Source: Frankiaceae bacterium (GTDB taxonomy: Bacteria > Actinomycetota > Actinomycetes > JAFAQI01). From it: a DNA stretch of 33,238 nt. The position numbers were made by a program, and so were the translations under genes. The notes beneath the pieces are model-generated. The model ran no database searches. It was not told where the DNA came from and saw nothing but the letters and a program-made list of their open reading frames with translations. Every line of letters begins with the position of its first letter. The stretch's first letter is position 1. The stretch spans positions 1 through 33,238 of the forward strand of contig JAFAZI010000016.1 of the NCBI GenBank assembly GCA_019239875.1. Direction: 5' to 3'. Shown in pieces: positions 1-9,965 of this stretch.

Positions 1-470
1 CTGACCGTCACCTTGGCGTCGTCGAGGGCCGCCACGGTCAGACTCACCCCATCGATGGTGATCGATCCCTTCATCACGACGTACCGGGAGAGCTCGGGTG
101 GCAGGTCGACGTCGACCTCCTCCCAGTGCTCGGAGGGCCGCCGCGCCGCGATCGTCCCGACCCCGTCGACATGGCCTTGCACGATGTGGCCGCCCAGCCG
201 GGTGGTCGGGGTCACGGCCCGTTCTAGGTTGACCGGATCGCCGCTGGACAGCCCGCCGAGTGAGGATCGCTCCAACGTCTCGCGCATCACGTCGGCGGTG
301 AAGCCGGAGTCGGTGACAGCAGCCGCGGTGAGGCACACGCCGTTGACCGCGACCGAGTCACCCGGCTGGACGTCGGCGAGCCGCGAGCCCTGGAACGTCA
401 GGCGTGCTGCGTCGGTGAGCTCCTCAACCGACACGACTCGGCCGAGGTCCTCAACGATCCCCGTGAACAT
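1..470 (-). CDS. ribE: Riboflavin synthase alpha subunit (partial, C-terminus beyond window start)
   Basis: Minus-strand translation from ATG at 470: MFTGIVEDLGRVVSVEE...VQPGDSVAVNGVCLTA...GHIVQGHVDGVGTI..., typical lumazine-binding repeats. Not in ORF track because it runs off the edge. Start overlaps the ribD stop. Confidence 0.93.
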   Translation of the reverse strand, partial: MFTGIVEDLGRVVSVEELTDAARLTFQGSRLADVQPGDSVAVNGVCLTAAAVTDSGFTADVMRETLERSSLGGLSSGDPVNLERAVTPTTRLGGHIVQGHVDGVGTIAARRPSEHWEEVDVDLPPELSRYVVMKGSITIDGVSLTVAALDDAKVTV

Positions 471-1570
471 CACTGGCTCCCTGGTGTGATTCGGGCGACG
501 ACACGCAGGTCGTCACCAATCTGGGTGACGTCGTCGAACCGGAACCGGCCAGCGTCGTCAAGCGTCGCTATCCCGACGTCACCCAGCACGGCGGCGCCGG
601 CGCCGAGCAGCACCGGCGCGTGGTACCCGACGACGCGATCGATCAGCTCGGCCCGGAGGAACGCGGCGGCCAGGGTCGGGCCACCTTCGAGGAATCCGAG
701 GGCGACCTCGCGCTCCCACAGGGTTGCCAGGGCGGCGGCGAGGTCGACGCCGCCGGCCGCGCGCGGGACCCCGACGACCTCAGCACCGGCGGCGCCAAGC
801 GCGGCCACCCGTGCCGCCGGCGCGTCCTCCGCCACCACAATCAGCGTGGGAGCGGCCGGATCGACCACTTGCGCTTCCACCGGGGTCCGCGCGTCGCTGT
901 CGATGACCACCCGCAACGGCTGCCGGCTCGCTGCCCAGTGCCGAACGGTCAGCTGCGGGTCGTCAGCGAGGACGGTGCCGATGCCGGCGATCACGGCATC
1001 CGCGTAGAACCGTTCGCGGTGCACGTCCCGACGGGCCGCCGGCCCGGTGATCCAGCGGCTGGACCCGTCGGCGGCGGCGACCCGGCCGTCAAGTGTCGCG
1101 GCGTACTTCCAGGTGACGTGCGGTCGGCGACGCGCCATGGCACTGGTCCACGGCCCGAGCACGAGCTCTGCCTCCGTGGCGAGGACCCCCGCCTCGACGT
1201 CGACCCCCGCGCGCGCCAGGTCGACCGCTCCCCCAGCCGCGATGTCGTGGGGGTCGTCGAGCGCATAGACGACACGCGAGACGCCTGCCGCGAGGATCGC
1301 ATCGGTGCACCGGCGGGTTCGCCCGGAGTGCCGGCAGGGCTCGAGGGTCACGACGAGGGTGGCGTCGGTCGCGGCATCGCCGGCGACGCGCAGCGCCTCG
1401 ATCTCGGCATGGTTGCCGCCGATCGGCTGGGTGACGCCCTCGCCGACCACAGCACCGGCGCGGCTGATGATGACGGCTCCGACCGTCGGGTTCGGATTCG
1501 TGGTTCCGCGCACGGCCGAGGAGATCTCGATGGCGCGCCGCATCGCCGCCAGTTCGGCATCTGTCGCCAT
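470..1570 (-). CDS. ribD: Bifunctional diaminohydroxyphosphoribosylaminopyrimidine deaminase / 5-amino-6-(5-phosphoribosylamino)uracil reductase
   Basis: GNHAEIEAL and TLEPCRHSGRTRRCTDAI deaminase motifs plus reductase domain. ATG at 1570 preferred over track start 1582 because GAGGTGG (SD-like) lies just upstream. Confidence 0.93.
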   Translation of the reverse strand: MATDAELAAMRRAIEISSAVRGTTNPNPTVGAVIISRAGAVVGEGVTQPIGGNHAEIEALRVAGDAATDATLVVTLEPCRHSGRTRRCTDAILAAGVSRVVYALDDPHDIAAGGAVDLARAGVDVEAGVLATEAELVLGPWTSAMARRRPHVTWKYAATLDGRVAAADGSSRWITGPAARRDVHRERFYADAVIAGIGTVLADDPQLTVRHWAASRQPLRVVIDSDARTPVEAQVVDPAAPTLIVVAEDAPAARVAALGAAGAEVVGVPRAAGGVDLAAALATLWEREVALGFLEGGPTLAAAFLRAELIDRVVGYHAPVLLGAGAAVLGDVGIATLDDAGRFRFDDVTQIGDDLRVVARITPGSQ

Positions 1571-1697
1571 CGTCGTCACCACCTCGCTCGCCGGGAACGC
1601 CGGTCGTGCGAGCCACGAGATGGCAGAGAGAAAGACGCGAACGGTGCCGCGCTCGACGACAGGCCGACCGGCCGACGCGTCACGCGTTCCGCTCGCG

Positions 1698-1850
1698 CGC
1701 TGCCTCTCATCCGGACTTTCACCGTCGGTCCTGGAGTCTCACCAGGTCCACCGGCCGATGGCTTCGGCCGGGTCGCGGACTTCAGGCCGGGCGCCGGGGC
1801 GACCGGCCCGTCACCGCCGGTTCGGAATTACACCGATCCCGGAGCGCGCG
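1698..1850 (-). promoter_or_regulatory. FMN riboswitch (RFN element) upstream of ribD-ribE
   Basis: Minus strand: CTCCGGGATCGGTGTAATTCCGAACCGGCGGTGACGG...GAAGTCCGCGACCC...GGTGGACCTGGTGAGACTCCAGGACCGACGGTGAAAGTCCGGATGAGAGGCAGCGCGCGAG, matching conserved RFN blocks. Confidence 0.95.
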
Positions 1851-1929
1851 GGGCGTTCCCGAGCATGGTACGACGAATTCCGTTACAAGGCCACACGGAA
1901 CCCGGCAACCTTCCGCCCCCGCCCGCGAC

Positions 1930-2001
1930 TTGTCGCCCAACCGTCTCGAATCGTTGCTTTCAAGCCCCCGAAACCAACGATTCGAGACGGTTGGTCGATA
2001 A
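1930..2001. terminator. Long hairpin with perfect 20-bp arms; candidate U-tract-less terminator of the REC-GGDEF-like gene
   Basis: Arms CCAACCGTCTCGAATCGTTG (1937-1956) and CAACGATTCGAGACGGTTGG (1975-1994) are exact reverse complements. A further TTTC/GAAA stem lies inside and about 6 bp outside, past single mismatches. Begins 6 nt after the 2007 stop. Confidence 0.7.
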
Positions 2002-2006
2002 ACGGG

Positions 2007-2936
2007 TCAGTCGTCGGTACGACGGTCGATCGCGACGGCTGAGCCCGCTCGTGCCTTCGCGACCGTCTTCATCTCGCTCGCGACGGCGACCACGTCGCGG
2101 TGATCGGTGTAGCGACGCCGTTCGGTGGTTGCGACGCCGATCGACACCGAGGTGAGCGGGTAGTGACGCTCATGGCCTTGCCGATCCACGACCGAGAGAA
2201 ATCCGCGGTCGACGTCGTCCTGCTCGTGCAACGCGACGACGCCGGCGTCAAAGCGCTCGACCGCGCTGTTGCAGAACGCCTCGACCTGCTCGGGGGTGCA
2301 GATGACCACGAAGTCGTCGCCGCCGACATGGCCGATGAACGGCGGCGGCGTGCCGGCTTCAGCCCCCGCGAACTTCAAGGTGGAGGCAAGCAACTCGATC
2401 ACGTCGTCGCCGCGCAGCCAGCCATATCGGTCGTTGAACGCCTTGAAGTTGTCGAGGTCGACGTGACACACGGCAAAGTTCGCCCCGGACGCCGTACGGA
2501 ACTCGATCTCCTCGTTGATCCGATGGTTGCCCGGAAGACCGGTCAGCGGCGAGACCGCGCGCATGTCGGCGTTGCGCCGCAACGTAGATCGAACCCGCGC
2601 GACGAGCTCGAGAGTGTCGAACGGCTTGACCATGTAGTCGTCGGCGCCTGCCGTGAGACCGACGACCTTGTCCGACGGCAGGCTCTTCGCCGTCAGCATG
2701 ATCACCGGAAGGCTCGCCGTTGCGGCCGTTGACCGGAGCCGCCGCACCACCTCGATGCCGTCGATCTTGGGCATCATCACGTCGACCAACGCGAGGTCGG
2801 GCAACGAGGAGTTGATCAGCTCCAGCGCTTCGGCGCCATCGTGGGCGACGAGGACGTCGAAGCCCTCGATCCGCAGGTTCGCCTCGATGAAGGTCGCAAC
2901 GTCGCGGTCGTCGTCGACGACGAGGACAGTGCTCAT
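2007..2936 (-). CDS. Response regulator: receiver (REC) domain plus GGDEF-like domain (motif GGDDF)
   Basis: [18 protein letters not shown]...[13 protein letters not shown]...PVIMLTAK...[10 protein letters not shown] (REC), then LTGLPGN...[19 protein letters not shown]...[12 protein letters not shown] at 2936 overlaps the rpe stop (ATGA). Confidence 0.9.
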   Translation of the reverse strand: MSTVLVVDDDRDVATFIEANLRIEGFDVLVAHDGAEALELINSSLPDLALVDVMMPKIDGIEVVRRLRSTAATASLPVIMLTAKSLPSDKVVGLTAGADDYMVKPFDTLELVARVRSTLRRNADMRAVSPLTGLPGNHRINEEIEFRTASGANFAVCHVDLDNFKAFNDRYGWLRGDDVIELLASTLKFAGAEAGTPPPFIGHVGGDDFVVICTPEQVEAFCNSAVERFDAGVVALHEQDDVDRGFLSVVDRQGHERHYPLTSVSIGVATTERRRYTDHRDVVAVASEMKTVAKARAGSAVAIDRRTDD

Positions 2937-3613
2937 GTCGGTCGCCACCAGCACCCGTTCGCCGCCTCCGTCGCCCGGGCCCGGAGCCGCCGTACCGCGT
3001 CGGCGGGGTCATCGGTGTTGTAGACCGACGAACCGGCCACGAAGACGTCGGCTCCCGCCTCGGCACAACGCAGGATGGTCTCCTCGTCGACCCCGCCGTC
3101 CATCTGGATCCACACCGAGTGCTCCCCCTCGCGCACCAGCTCACGCGCGCGACGAACCTTGGGCAGCACGATGTCCAGGAACGACTGGCCGCCGAAGCCA
3201 GGCTCGACCGACATGATCAGCACCATGTCGATCTCGGGCAGCAGGTCCGCATAGGCCTCGACTGGCGTTGCGGGCTTCAGGCCGAGCCCGGCGCGGGCAC
3301 CGGCGGAGCGCAGGGCGCGGGCCAGCCGGACCGGTGCACGTGCCGCCTCGGCATGGAAGGTCACGCTTCTCGCGCCGGCCTCCGCGTACCCCGGCGCCCA
3401 CCGATCCGGATCGTCGATCATCAGATGGCAGTCCATCGGCAGCGATGTGTGCTTGAGCAGCGCCTCGACGACTGGCAGCCCCAGCGTCAGGTTCGGGACG
3501 AAATGGTTGTCCATCACGTCGACGTGGACCCAGTCGGCATCGTCGGCGACAGCCGCGATCTCCTCGGAAAGCCGGGCAAAGTCGGCGGACAGGATGCTCG
3601 GTGCTATCTGCAT
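2933..3613 (-). CDS. rpe: Ribulose-phosphate 3-epimerase
   Basis: [19 protein letters not shown]...[18 protein letters not shown]...HLMIDDP...[12 protein letters not shown]...QMDGGV. Confidence 0.95.
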   Translation of the reverse strand: MQIAPSILSADFARLSEEIAAVADDADWVHVDVMDNHFVPNLTLGLPVVEALLKHTSLPMDCHLMIDDPDRWAPGYAEAGARSVTFHAEAARAPVRLARALRSAGARAGLGLKPATPVEAYADLLPEIDMVLIMSVEPGFGGQSFLDIVLPKVRRARELVREGEHSVWIQMDGGVDEETILRCAEAGADVFVAGSSVYNTDDPADAVRRLRARATEAANGCWWRPT

Positions 3614-3639
3614 CGGTCCGCCCCTGGTGCCACAAACGC

Positions 3640-3658
3640 CGCGTTGGGTCTCAACGCG
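3640..3658. terminator. Small hairpin downstream of rsmB
   Basis: CGCGTTG-ggtct-CAACGCG perfect 7-bp stem in the rsmB-rpe gap; no U-tract. Confidence 0.35.
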
Positions 3659-3670
3659 TGCACCCAGAGT

Positions 3671-5065
3671 TTAGGACTTCTCACTGTCTGTCATCAGTCT
3701 CTTCGGGTGATCCGTCCGACGGACAAGAGCGACAAACATCGCATCCGTCCCATGTCGCTGCGGCCACATCTGAATGTACGGCGTCCGGCCCGGCTGCGGT
3801 AGGCCCGGCAACGCGCGGCTGCCGTCCATCACCTCGCAGTCCCTCCGCCCGCCGACCACCGACTCGACGACGTCGACGGTCTCGCGCCGGTGCGGCGAGC
3901 AGGTCGCGTATGCGACCACCCCGCCGGGTCGCAGCGAGTCGATGGCACCGGCGAGCAGCGCGCACTGCAGCAGGTGCAGCTCCTCGACATCGCCGGGTTG
4001 GCGTCGCCACCGCGCCTCCGGCCGGCGTCGCAGTGCACCCAGCCCGGTGCACGGCGCATCGACGAGCACCCGGTCGTAGCCGCCGCCCCGCCACGGGGGA
4101 ACGGTCCCGTCGGCGATCACGACGTGGACATCGGCGTACCGCTCGACGGCGCCCGCCACGAGCCGAGCGCGGTGTGGTTGCGGCTCGCCGGCGACGAGCC
4201 GCGCTCCGGCTGGACGCAGACCGGCCAGCAGGGCTGCCTTTCCCCCTGGTCCGGCACACGTGTCGAGCCAGTTCTGGTCCCGCCCGGCGAGCTCCGCGGC
4301 GGCGAGTGCCAGCGCGACGAGTTGGCTGCCCTCGTCCTGGACCGCGGCTCGGCCGTCGCGCACGGACGCCAGGTCGGCCGGGTCTCCCCCGGCCAGCTCG
4401 ACCGCGTACGGCGAGAACCTCCCAGCACTGGCACCTGGTCCGCACTCGGCCAGCAGCTCATCTCGCGCGATCAACCCAGGGCGAGCCACGAGATGCGTGA
4501 CCGGTCGTTCCTCACGGAGCAAGGCCGCCAGCTCAGCGAGGTCGCCGTCCAGCGCCTCGAGCAGCGCGCCCGCGATCCATTCCGGATAACCACAGTCGAA
4601 CGCGAGCCGGCCAAGCGGGTCGTCGGCTGGGGCCAGCCGCTCGACCCACCCCGCCCAGTCGCGGTCGCCGACTCGGCGTAGTACCGCGTTGACGAGGCCG
4701 GCGGTCTTGTGGCCGGCGATCTCGCGGGAGACGTCGACGGTCGCGGAGACCGCGGCGTGCGGCGGCACGCGGGTGTGGAGCAGCTGATAGGCGCCGAGTC
4801 GAAGGGCGGCGCGGACGGGCGGATCCAGCGTCTCCGCCGGCCGCCGGGCACCGTCGCCGATGACCGCGTCCAGCACGCCGCTACGGCGCAGAGCTCCGTA
4901 ACAGAGCTCGGTCGCGAACGCCGCGTCCGTTCCGGTCAGTCCGCATTCGCGAAGCACTCGGGGCAGCAACAGGTTGCCGTACGCGCCTTCTGTGTCGACC
5001 GCGAGGAGCACATCGGCGGCGGCACGCCGTGCCGGATCCTTCGACCCGTCCGGCGATGTGGTCAC
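3671..5065 (-). CDS. rsmB: 16S rRNA (cytosine-5)-methyltransferase RsmB/Sun family
   Basis: N-terminal NusB-like region; [52 protein letters not shown] m5C methyltransferase motifs. Confidence 0.92.
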   Translation of the reverse strand: MTTSPDGSKDPARRAAADVLLAVDTEGAYGNLLLPRVLRECGLTGTDAAFATELCYGALRRSGVLDAVIGDGARRPAETLDPPVRAALRLGAYQLLHTRVPPHAAVSATVDVSREIAGHKTAGLVNAVLRRVGDRDWAGWVERLAPADDPLGRLAFDCGYPEWIAGALLEALDGDLAELAALLREERPVTHLVARPGLIARDELLAECGPGASAGRFSPYAVELAGGDPADLASVRDGRAAVQDEGSQLVALALAAAELAGRDQNWLDTCAGPGGKAALLAGLRPAGARLVAGEPQPHRARLVAGAVERYADVHVVIADGTVPPWRGGGYDRVLVDAPCTGLGALRRRPEARWRRQPGDVEELHLLQCALLAGAIDSLRPGGVVAYATCSPHRRETVDVVESVVGGRRDCEVMDGSRALPGLPQPGRTPYIQMWPQRHGTDAMFVALVRRTDHPKRLMTDSEKS

Positions 5066-5991
5066 TCGAATCGCTCGCCGGCCACGAGCCGCTGCCCGCG
5101 GACCCAGTCGACCGCCGGCATCGCGGGCTTGCCCTCGGGCTTCACCTGACCGAGCCGTACGGCGCCGGTACGGGTACCGACCACGACCTCATCGTTGCGA
5201 GTGCTGATCTCACCAGCGGCGAGGCCGAGGTCCTCGGCAAGCGGGAGCAGGGGGCCGAGTCCGACGCGCTTGCCGCGCAGCCGGGTCCATGCACCGGGGA
5301 CCGGCGTACACGACCGCACCAGCCGATCGACCACGATGGCCGACCTCGACCAGTCGACGTGAGCGTCCTCGGCGGTCACCTTCGGTGCCAGTGAGACGCC
5401 CTCGGCCGGCTGCGGCACCGGACTGATGGTTCCGTCCTCGATGCCATCGAGGGTAGCGACGAGCAGCGTGGCGCCGTCGACAGCGAGTCGCCCGAGAACG
5501 TCCCCCGCCGTGTCGCTCGGACCGATCACGGTGGTCATCACCCCGAAGACCGGACCGGTGTCCAGTCCCTCCTCGAGCAGGAACGTCGAAGCACCGGTGA
5601 TCTCGTCACCAGCTCGGATCGCATGCTGCACCGGCGCCGCGCCCCGCCATGCCGGAAGGATCGAGAAGTGCAGGTTGACCCACCCCACGGTCGGGATCGC
5701 AAGGGCAGCCGGCGGCACGAGCCCGCCGTATGCAACGACGGGACAGCAGTCGGGGTCGATCTCGGCCAGCCGCGCGAGGAAGTCCGGCTCGGAGGGGCGC
5801 CGCGGTGTCAGCACCTCGAGCCCGGCCGCTAACGCACGTTCCTTGACCGGACTCGCCGTGAGATGACGGCCTCGGCCGGCCGGGGCGTCCGGCCGGGTGA
5901 CGACGGCAACCACCTCGTGCCGCGCGCTGGCGAGCAGCGCATCAAGCGAAGGAAGGGCGACGCTCGGCGTACCTGCGAAGACCAGGCGCAT
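5062..5991 (-). CDS. fmt: Methionyl-tRNA formyltransferase
   Basis: [20 protein letters not shown]...[21 protein letters not shown]. Start at ATG 5991 (overlaps def stop) rather than the 6159 track start. Confidence 0.94.
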   Translation of the reverse strand: MRLVFAGTPSVALPSLDALLASARHEVVAVVTRPDAPAGRGRHLTASPVKERALAAGLEVLTPRRPSEPDFLARLAEIDPDCCPVVAYGGLVPPAALAIPTVGWVNLHFSILPAWRGAAPVQHAIRAGDEITGASTFLLEEGLDTGPVFGVMTTVIGPSDTAGDVLGRLAVDGATLLVATLDGIEDGTISPVPQPAEGVSLAPKVTAEDAHVDWSRSAIVVDRLVRSCTPVPGAWTRLRGKRVGLGPLLPLAEDLGLAAGEISTRNDEVVVGTRTGAVRLGQVKPEGKPAMPAVDWVRGQRLVAGERFE

Positions 5992-6539
5992 CAGCGCGCG
6001 ACGCCACCCATGACATGCGGGGAGGCTTTCACCGTGGGCGGGGTCAGGCCCGACCACTCCGCTTCGCGGATCGCCTTCATCGCCGCCTTGCGCTGCTTGC
6101 GGTCCAGCCGATCGATGAACAGGATGCCGTCGAGATGGTCGGTCTCGTGCTGGATGCACCGAGCGAGCAGCTCGCTGCCTTCGACGGTCACCGGCTCGCC
6201 GTGCATGTTCATGCCGGTTGCGATGACCTGCAGGTGACGCTTGGTCGGGAAGGCCAGCCCCGGAAACGACAGGCAGCCTTCGTCGTCCTCCTGATCTTCC
6301 TCGCCCACCACGCTGATCACCGGGTTGATGAGATGACCGGCTTCCTCACCGACGTCATACGTGAAGACCCGGAGGCTGACCCCGATCTGCGGCGCGGCGA
6401 GGCCAACGCCTGGCGCGTCGAGCATCGTCTCGGCGAGATCCTTGACGAGGACTCGAAGCTCCTTGTCGAAGGTCGTGACCGGCTCGGCGGGCGTCGTCAG
6501 CACCGGGTCACCGAACAGCCGAATCTGTTGAACCGTCAC
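5991..6539 (-). CDS. def: Peptide deformylase
   Basis: [29 protein letters not shown] motifs. Confidence 0.96.
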   Translation of the reverse strand: MTVQQIRLFGDPVLTTPAEPVTTFDKELRVLVKDLAETMLDAPGVGLAAPQIGVSLRVFTYDVGEEAGHLINPVISVVGEEDQEDDEGCLSFPGLAFPTKRHLQVIATGMNMHGEPVTVEGSELLARCIQHETDHLDGILFIDRLDRKQRKAAMKAIREAEWSGLTPPTVKASPHVMGGVAR

Positions 6540-6564
6540 GTCGCACCTCCTTACCTGTCAGCAA

Positions 6565-6592
6565 ACGGGCCGGCGGCTCGCCGCCAACCCGT
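6565..6592. terminator. Hairpin between priA 3' end and def
   Basis: ACGGG-cc-GGCGGC-tc-GCCGCC-aa-CCCGT: 11 bp with a symmetric 2x2 internal loop, about 20 nt after priA stop. Confidence 0.55.
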
Positions 6593-6611
6593 CCGTCCAT
6601 CGTAGGTGCGC

Positions 6612-8594
6612 CTAGCCGAGCACGGCCGGATCGAGCTCGACCCGAACGGCGCCCGGCGCCTTCCTGGCGCTGCGTCCGGCCAGCGCGATCTTGACGGCGA
6701 TCGCCAGCTCGGCTCCCTGCGATCGCGGTACGCGGATCAGCATTCGCTCCGACGCCTCGCCGTCCTCGGCGCCGGCTGGCCGTGCGAGCGCCGGAACCGG
6801 ACCGAGCACCTCCGCGCCGGGCGGCAGGTCCAGTGCAGCGATCAGGTCATCGACCGCGCGCCGCGAACCGGTGAGCGCAGCCATCCGACCAGCTGGCGGC
6901 AGATGCAAAGTACGACGCTCGTCGAGCTCGCGTTCCGCGTGCCATCGCGGCTGCCATCGAAGCAGCGCCTGCACCGGGCGCAGCTCGCCGGGGGCGACCA
7001 CCACGACCTTGCCGCCACCGCGCACGAGCGCGGCCGCGGCCAGCCAGCGGCGCAATGCCTCCTCGCCGGCGCGGAGGTCGGGGCGGGACAACAACATCCA
7101 GCCGTCGAGCAGGACCGCCGCGGCGTAGCCACCGGTGGCAACGGGCTCGGCGCCGGGCGTCGACAGCACGAGCGCCGGCCGGTCGTCGACCTGATCGAGG
7201 ACGGCGCCCCCGCCGGAGGTACGGACCGGGACCCCCGCGAACGCACGGCCGAACTCCTCCGCGGTGCGCCGAACGCCGACGATCACGGCCCGCAGATCGG
7301 GTTTGCCACAGGTCGCACAACGCCAATCGGTGGCGACGACGCCGCACCACCGGCACACCGGAGGGCGGTCGGCGGCCGGCCGGGCCAGCGGCCCACCACA
7401 GTGTCGGCAGTGCGCCGGGTTGCGGCAGGCCGCGCAGGCCAGACCGGGCTGGTACCCGCGGCGTGGTACCTGGATCAACACCGGGCCGGCCTCGAGCCCC
7501 TCCCGCGCTGCCCGCCACGCAAGGGTCGGCAGCCGGGCGGCTCGTGCGGCTGCGTCGTCGGCCAAGGCGTCGTCGTCGCCGGTCGCGCGCACCTGCGGCA
7601 GGTCACGGCGCCTTGCCGCCTGCGACGGCTCGAGCGTCCCCGCCCACTGCGACTCGACGAGCTGGGCGACCTCCGCGGTCATGGCGTGGCCGGCGAGCAG
7701 CAGGCCGGCGTTCGCGCGATGCGCACGGAGGATCGCGATGTCACGGACGTTCGGGTACGGCGCTCGAGGTTCGGCCAGAAGGTCGTCGCCGTCGTCCCAC
7801 ACGACGAGGAGGCCGAGGTCGTGCACCGGCGCCCAGATCGCCGCGCGGGTACCGACGACGACGCGCACTTCGCCACGGCTCACGGCCAGGAACCGGCGGT
7901 ATCGCTCCGCCGGCCCAAGGTCCGCTGTGAGTGCGACGTGGCGACCGGGGCCGAGCGCCGTGTTGAATGCCGCGTCAAGCCGTGCGACGTCTCGAGCATC
8001 CGGCACGACCGTCACAACGCCCCGGCCCGCGGCGGCTGCGGCGCGCACCGCGGTCGCGAGCTCGTCCGGCCACGGCCCTGGCAGCATCGTCCAGCTCCGC
8101 CGGGGCGTGCCCGTCGCGAGCTCTGACAGGACGGCGGCACCGCCGTCGTACCGATCCAGGGCGTCGAGGTCGGGTGGCGGCGGCGGATCTTGCGGCGGAC
8201 GACGGACCAGTTTCTCGGCGGCGGCATGCCGTGGCGGGACCGCCAGCCGCACGACGTCGGCCAACGACCCGGCCCAGCGGCCGGCGACCTCGCGAGCGAG
8301 CGCGGCGATCTCCGGGGTGAGGACCGGTTCGGAGCCGAGAACGCGCTCGACGAAAGACAGCCGCCCCTCGTGTTCCGACGCGTCGACGCGGTCGAGGACG
8401 ATCGCGTCGACCAGCTGTCCCGCGAAGCGGACCCGACATCTGACTCCGGCCACGGCCGCCTCGGACTGGGCTTCGGTGACCAGATAGTCGAACGATCGGT
8501 CGAGGTGGGGCAGCGAGACGTCGATCGCGAGCCGGGCGACCGGACGTTCGGCCGCAGGCTCGCGAGCCGGCCGTGCCCGCACCGCCCTCGCCAC
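6612..8594 (-). CDS. priA: Primosomal protein N' (PriA), actinobacterial type with apparently missing helicase motifs
   Basis: Position between def and metK; Zn-binding CAACRNPAHCRHCGG...CRWCG...CATCG retained; no GxGKT Walker A and WDDGDD where DEEH is expected. Confidence 0.85.
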   Translation of the reverse strand: MARAVRARPAREPAAERPVARLAIDVSLPHLDRSFDYLVTEAQSEAAVAGVRCRVRFAGQLVDAIVLDRVDASEHEGRLSFVERVLGSEPVLTPEIAALAREVAGRWAGSLADVVRLAVPPRHAAAEKLVRRPPQDPPPPPDLDALDRYDGGAAVLSELATGTPRRSWTMLPGPWPDELATAVRAAAAAGRGVVTVVPDARDVARLDAAFNTALGPGRHVALTADLGPAERYRRFLAVSRGEVRVVVGTRAAIWAPVHDLGLLVVWDDGDDLLAEPRAPYPNVRDIAILRAHRANAGLLLAGHAMTAEVAQLVESQWAGTLEPSQAARRRDLPQVRATGDDDALADDAAARAARLPTLAWRAAREGLEAGPVLIQVPRRGYQPGLACAACRNPAHCRHCGGPLARPAADRPPVCRWCGVVATDWRCATCGKPDLRAVIVGVRRTAEEFGRAFAGVPVRTSGGGAVLDQVDDRPALVLSTPGAEPVATGGYAAAVLLDGWMLLSRPDLRAGEEALRRWLAAAALVRGGGKVVVVAPGELRPVQALLRWQPRWHAERELDERRTLHLPPAGRMAALTGSRRAVDDLIAALDLPPGAEVLGPVPALARPAGAEDGEASERMLIRVPRSQGAELAIAVKIALAGRSARKAPGAVRVELDPAVLG

Positions 8595-8624
8595 GTCTGC
8601 TGTCTAGCAGTCACCAACCACGCC

Positions 8625-8667
8625 GGGCGCGCTGCCACCCACAGCCGGTACTACGAAACGCGCGCCC
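8625..8667. terminator. Possible hairpin downstream of metK
   Basis: GGGCGCGC (8625-8632) and GCGCGCCC (8660-8667) perfect 8-bp arms, 27-nt loop, in the metK-priA gap. Confidence 0.35.
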
Positions 8668-8677
8668 CGGCCGCTGC

Positions 8678-9874
8678 TTACGCGCCCGCAGCCGCCTTCA
8701 ACGCCTCGACCCGGGTCGTCGACTCCCACGTGAAGTCCATCTCCGGGCGGCCGAAATGCCCGTAGGCAGCGGTCTGCGAGTAGATCGGGCGGAGCAGGTC
8801 GAGGTCGCGGATGATCGCCGCCGGACGGAGGTCGAAGACCTCGAGGATGGCGTCCTGGATCCGCTGGTCGGCGACCGCGCCGGTGCCGAACGTGTCGACG
8901 AACGTGCCGACCGGACGAGCCTTTCCGATCGCATATGCCACCTGCACCTCGCAGCGCTCGGCCAGCCCGGCCGCGACGACGTTCTTCGCCACCCAGCGCA
9001 TGGCGTAGGCGGCAGAACGGTCCACCTTGGACGGGTCCTTGCCGCTGAATGCGCCGCCGCCGTGCCGGGCCATGCCGCCATAGGTGTCGACGATGATCTT
9101 GCGACCGGTCAGGCCGGCGTCACCCATCGGGCCGCCGATCTCGAAGCGTCCGGTCGGGTTCACGAGCAACCGGTAGTCGGAGACGTCGATGCCCAGGTCG
9201 GTCAGCTCGGGCTCGACGACGTGCTCACGGACGTCCGGGGCGAGCAGCGTCTCGATGTCGATGTCTGCCGCGTGCTGGCTCGAGACGACGACGGTGTCCA
9301 GCCGGACGGCCTTGTGTCCGTCGTACTCGATGGTGACCTGCGTCTTGCCGTCGGGCCGCAGATACGGGACCGTGCCGCTCTTGCGGACCGCGGACAGGCG
9401 GCGAGCCAGCCGGTGCGCGAGTGCGATCGGCAGGGGCATCAGCTCGGGGGTGTCGTGGCAGGCGTACCCGAACATCAAGCCCTGGTCGCCGGCGCCCTGC
9501 CGGTCCAGCACGTCGGGGGTGTCCTTTCCGACGCGATGCTCGTAGGCGTCGTCCACCCCCTGCGCGATGTCGGGCGACTGGCTGCCGATCGACACACTGA
9601 CGCCGCATGACTCACCGTCGAAGCCCTTGCGCGAGGAGTCATACCCGATGTCCAGGATCGTGCGACGTACGAGGTCGGGCACGTCGACCCACGTGGACGT
9701 CGTGACCTCGCCCGCGATGTGCACCTGCCCAGTCGTGATCAGCGTCTCGACCGCCACCCGGCTCGTCGGGTCGTCCTTGATCATCGCGTCGAGGATGGCG
9801 TCGCTGATCTGGTCAGCGATCTTGTCGGGATGACCCTCGGTCACCGACTCCGAGGTGAACAGACGCCGCGACAC
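8678..9874 (-). CDS. metK: S-adenosylmethionine synthase
   Basis: [28 protein letters not shown]...[10 protein letters not shown]...[19 protein letters not shown] start. Confidence 0.97.
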   Translation of the reverse strand: MSRRLFTSESVTEGHPDKIADQISDAILDAMIKDDPTSRVAVETLITTGQVHIAGEVTTSTWVDVPDLVRRTILDIGYDSSRKGFDGESCGVSVSIGSQSPDIAQGVDDAYEHRVGKDTPDVLDRQGAGDQGLMFGYACHDTPELMPLPIALAHRLARRLSAVRKSGTVPYLRPDGKTQVTIEYDGHKAVRLDTVVVSSQHAADIDIETLLAPDVREHVVEPELTDLGIDVSDYRLLVNPTGRFEIGGPMGDAGLTGRKIIVDTYGGMARHGGGAFSGKDPSKVDRSAAYAMRWVAKNVVAAGLAERCEVQVAYAIGKARPVGTFVDTFGTGAVADQRIQDAILEVFDLRPAAIIRDLDLLRPIYSQTAAYGHFGRPEMDFTWESTTRVEALKAAAGA

Positions 9875-9924
9875 AGGCTCTCCTTGTTGCTGGTGGCCGT
9901 ACGCAGACCTGCGTCGGCAGACCA

Positions 9925-9940
9925 GGCGAGTCTAGTCGCC
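9925..9940. terminator. Possible short hairpin downstream of the GNAT gene
   Basis: GGCGA-gtctag-TCGCC in the GNAT-metK gap. Confidence 0.25.
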
Positions 9941-9965
9941 GGCTTTCGGAGACCAACAGGTCCGC

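Noticed and set aside
620-2155. Long plus-strand ORF (511 aa) opposite ribD and the riboswitch
   Set aside because: Shadow ORF of high-GC coding DNA: Arg/Pro/Gly-rich, no recognisable domain, antisense to a well-supported gene and an RNA element.
6606-8126. Long plus-strand ORF (506 aa) opposite priA
   Set aside because: Antisense shadow frame with low-complexity R/G/A composition; priA is supported by zinc motifs and synteny.
9875-9965. Possible SAM riboswitch upstream of metK
   Set aside because: None of the conserved SAM-I or SAM-IV motifs could be recognised, and the leader is short.
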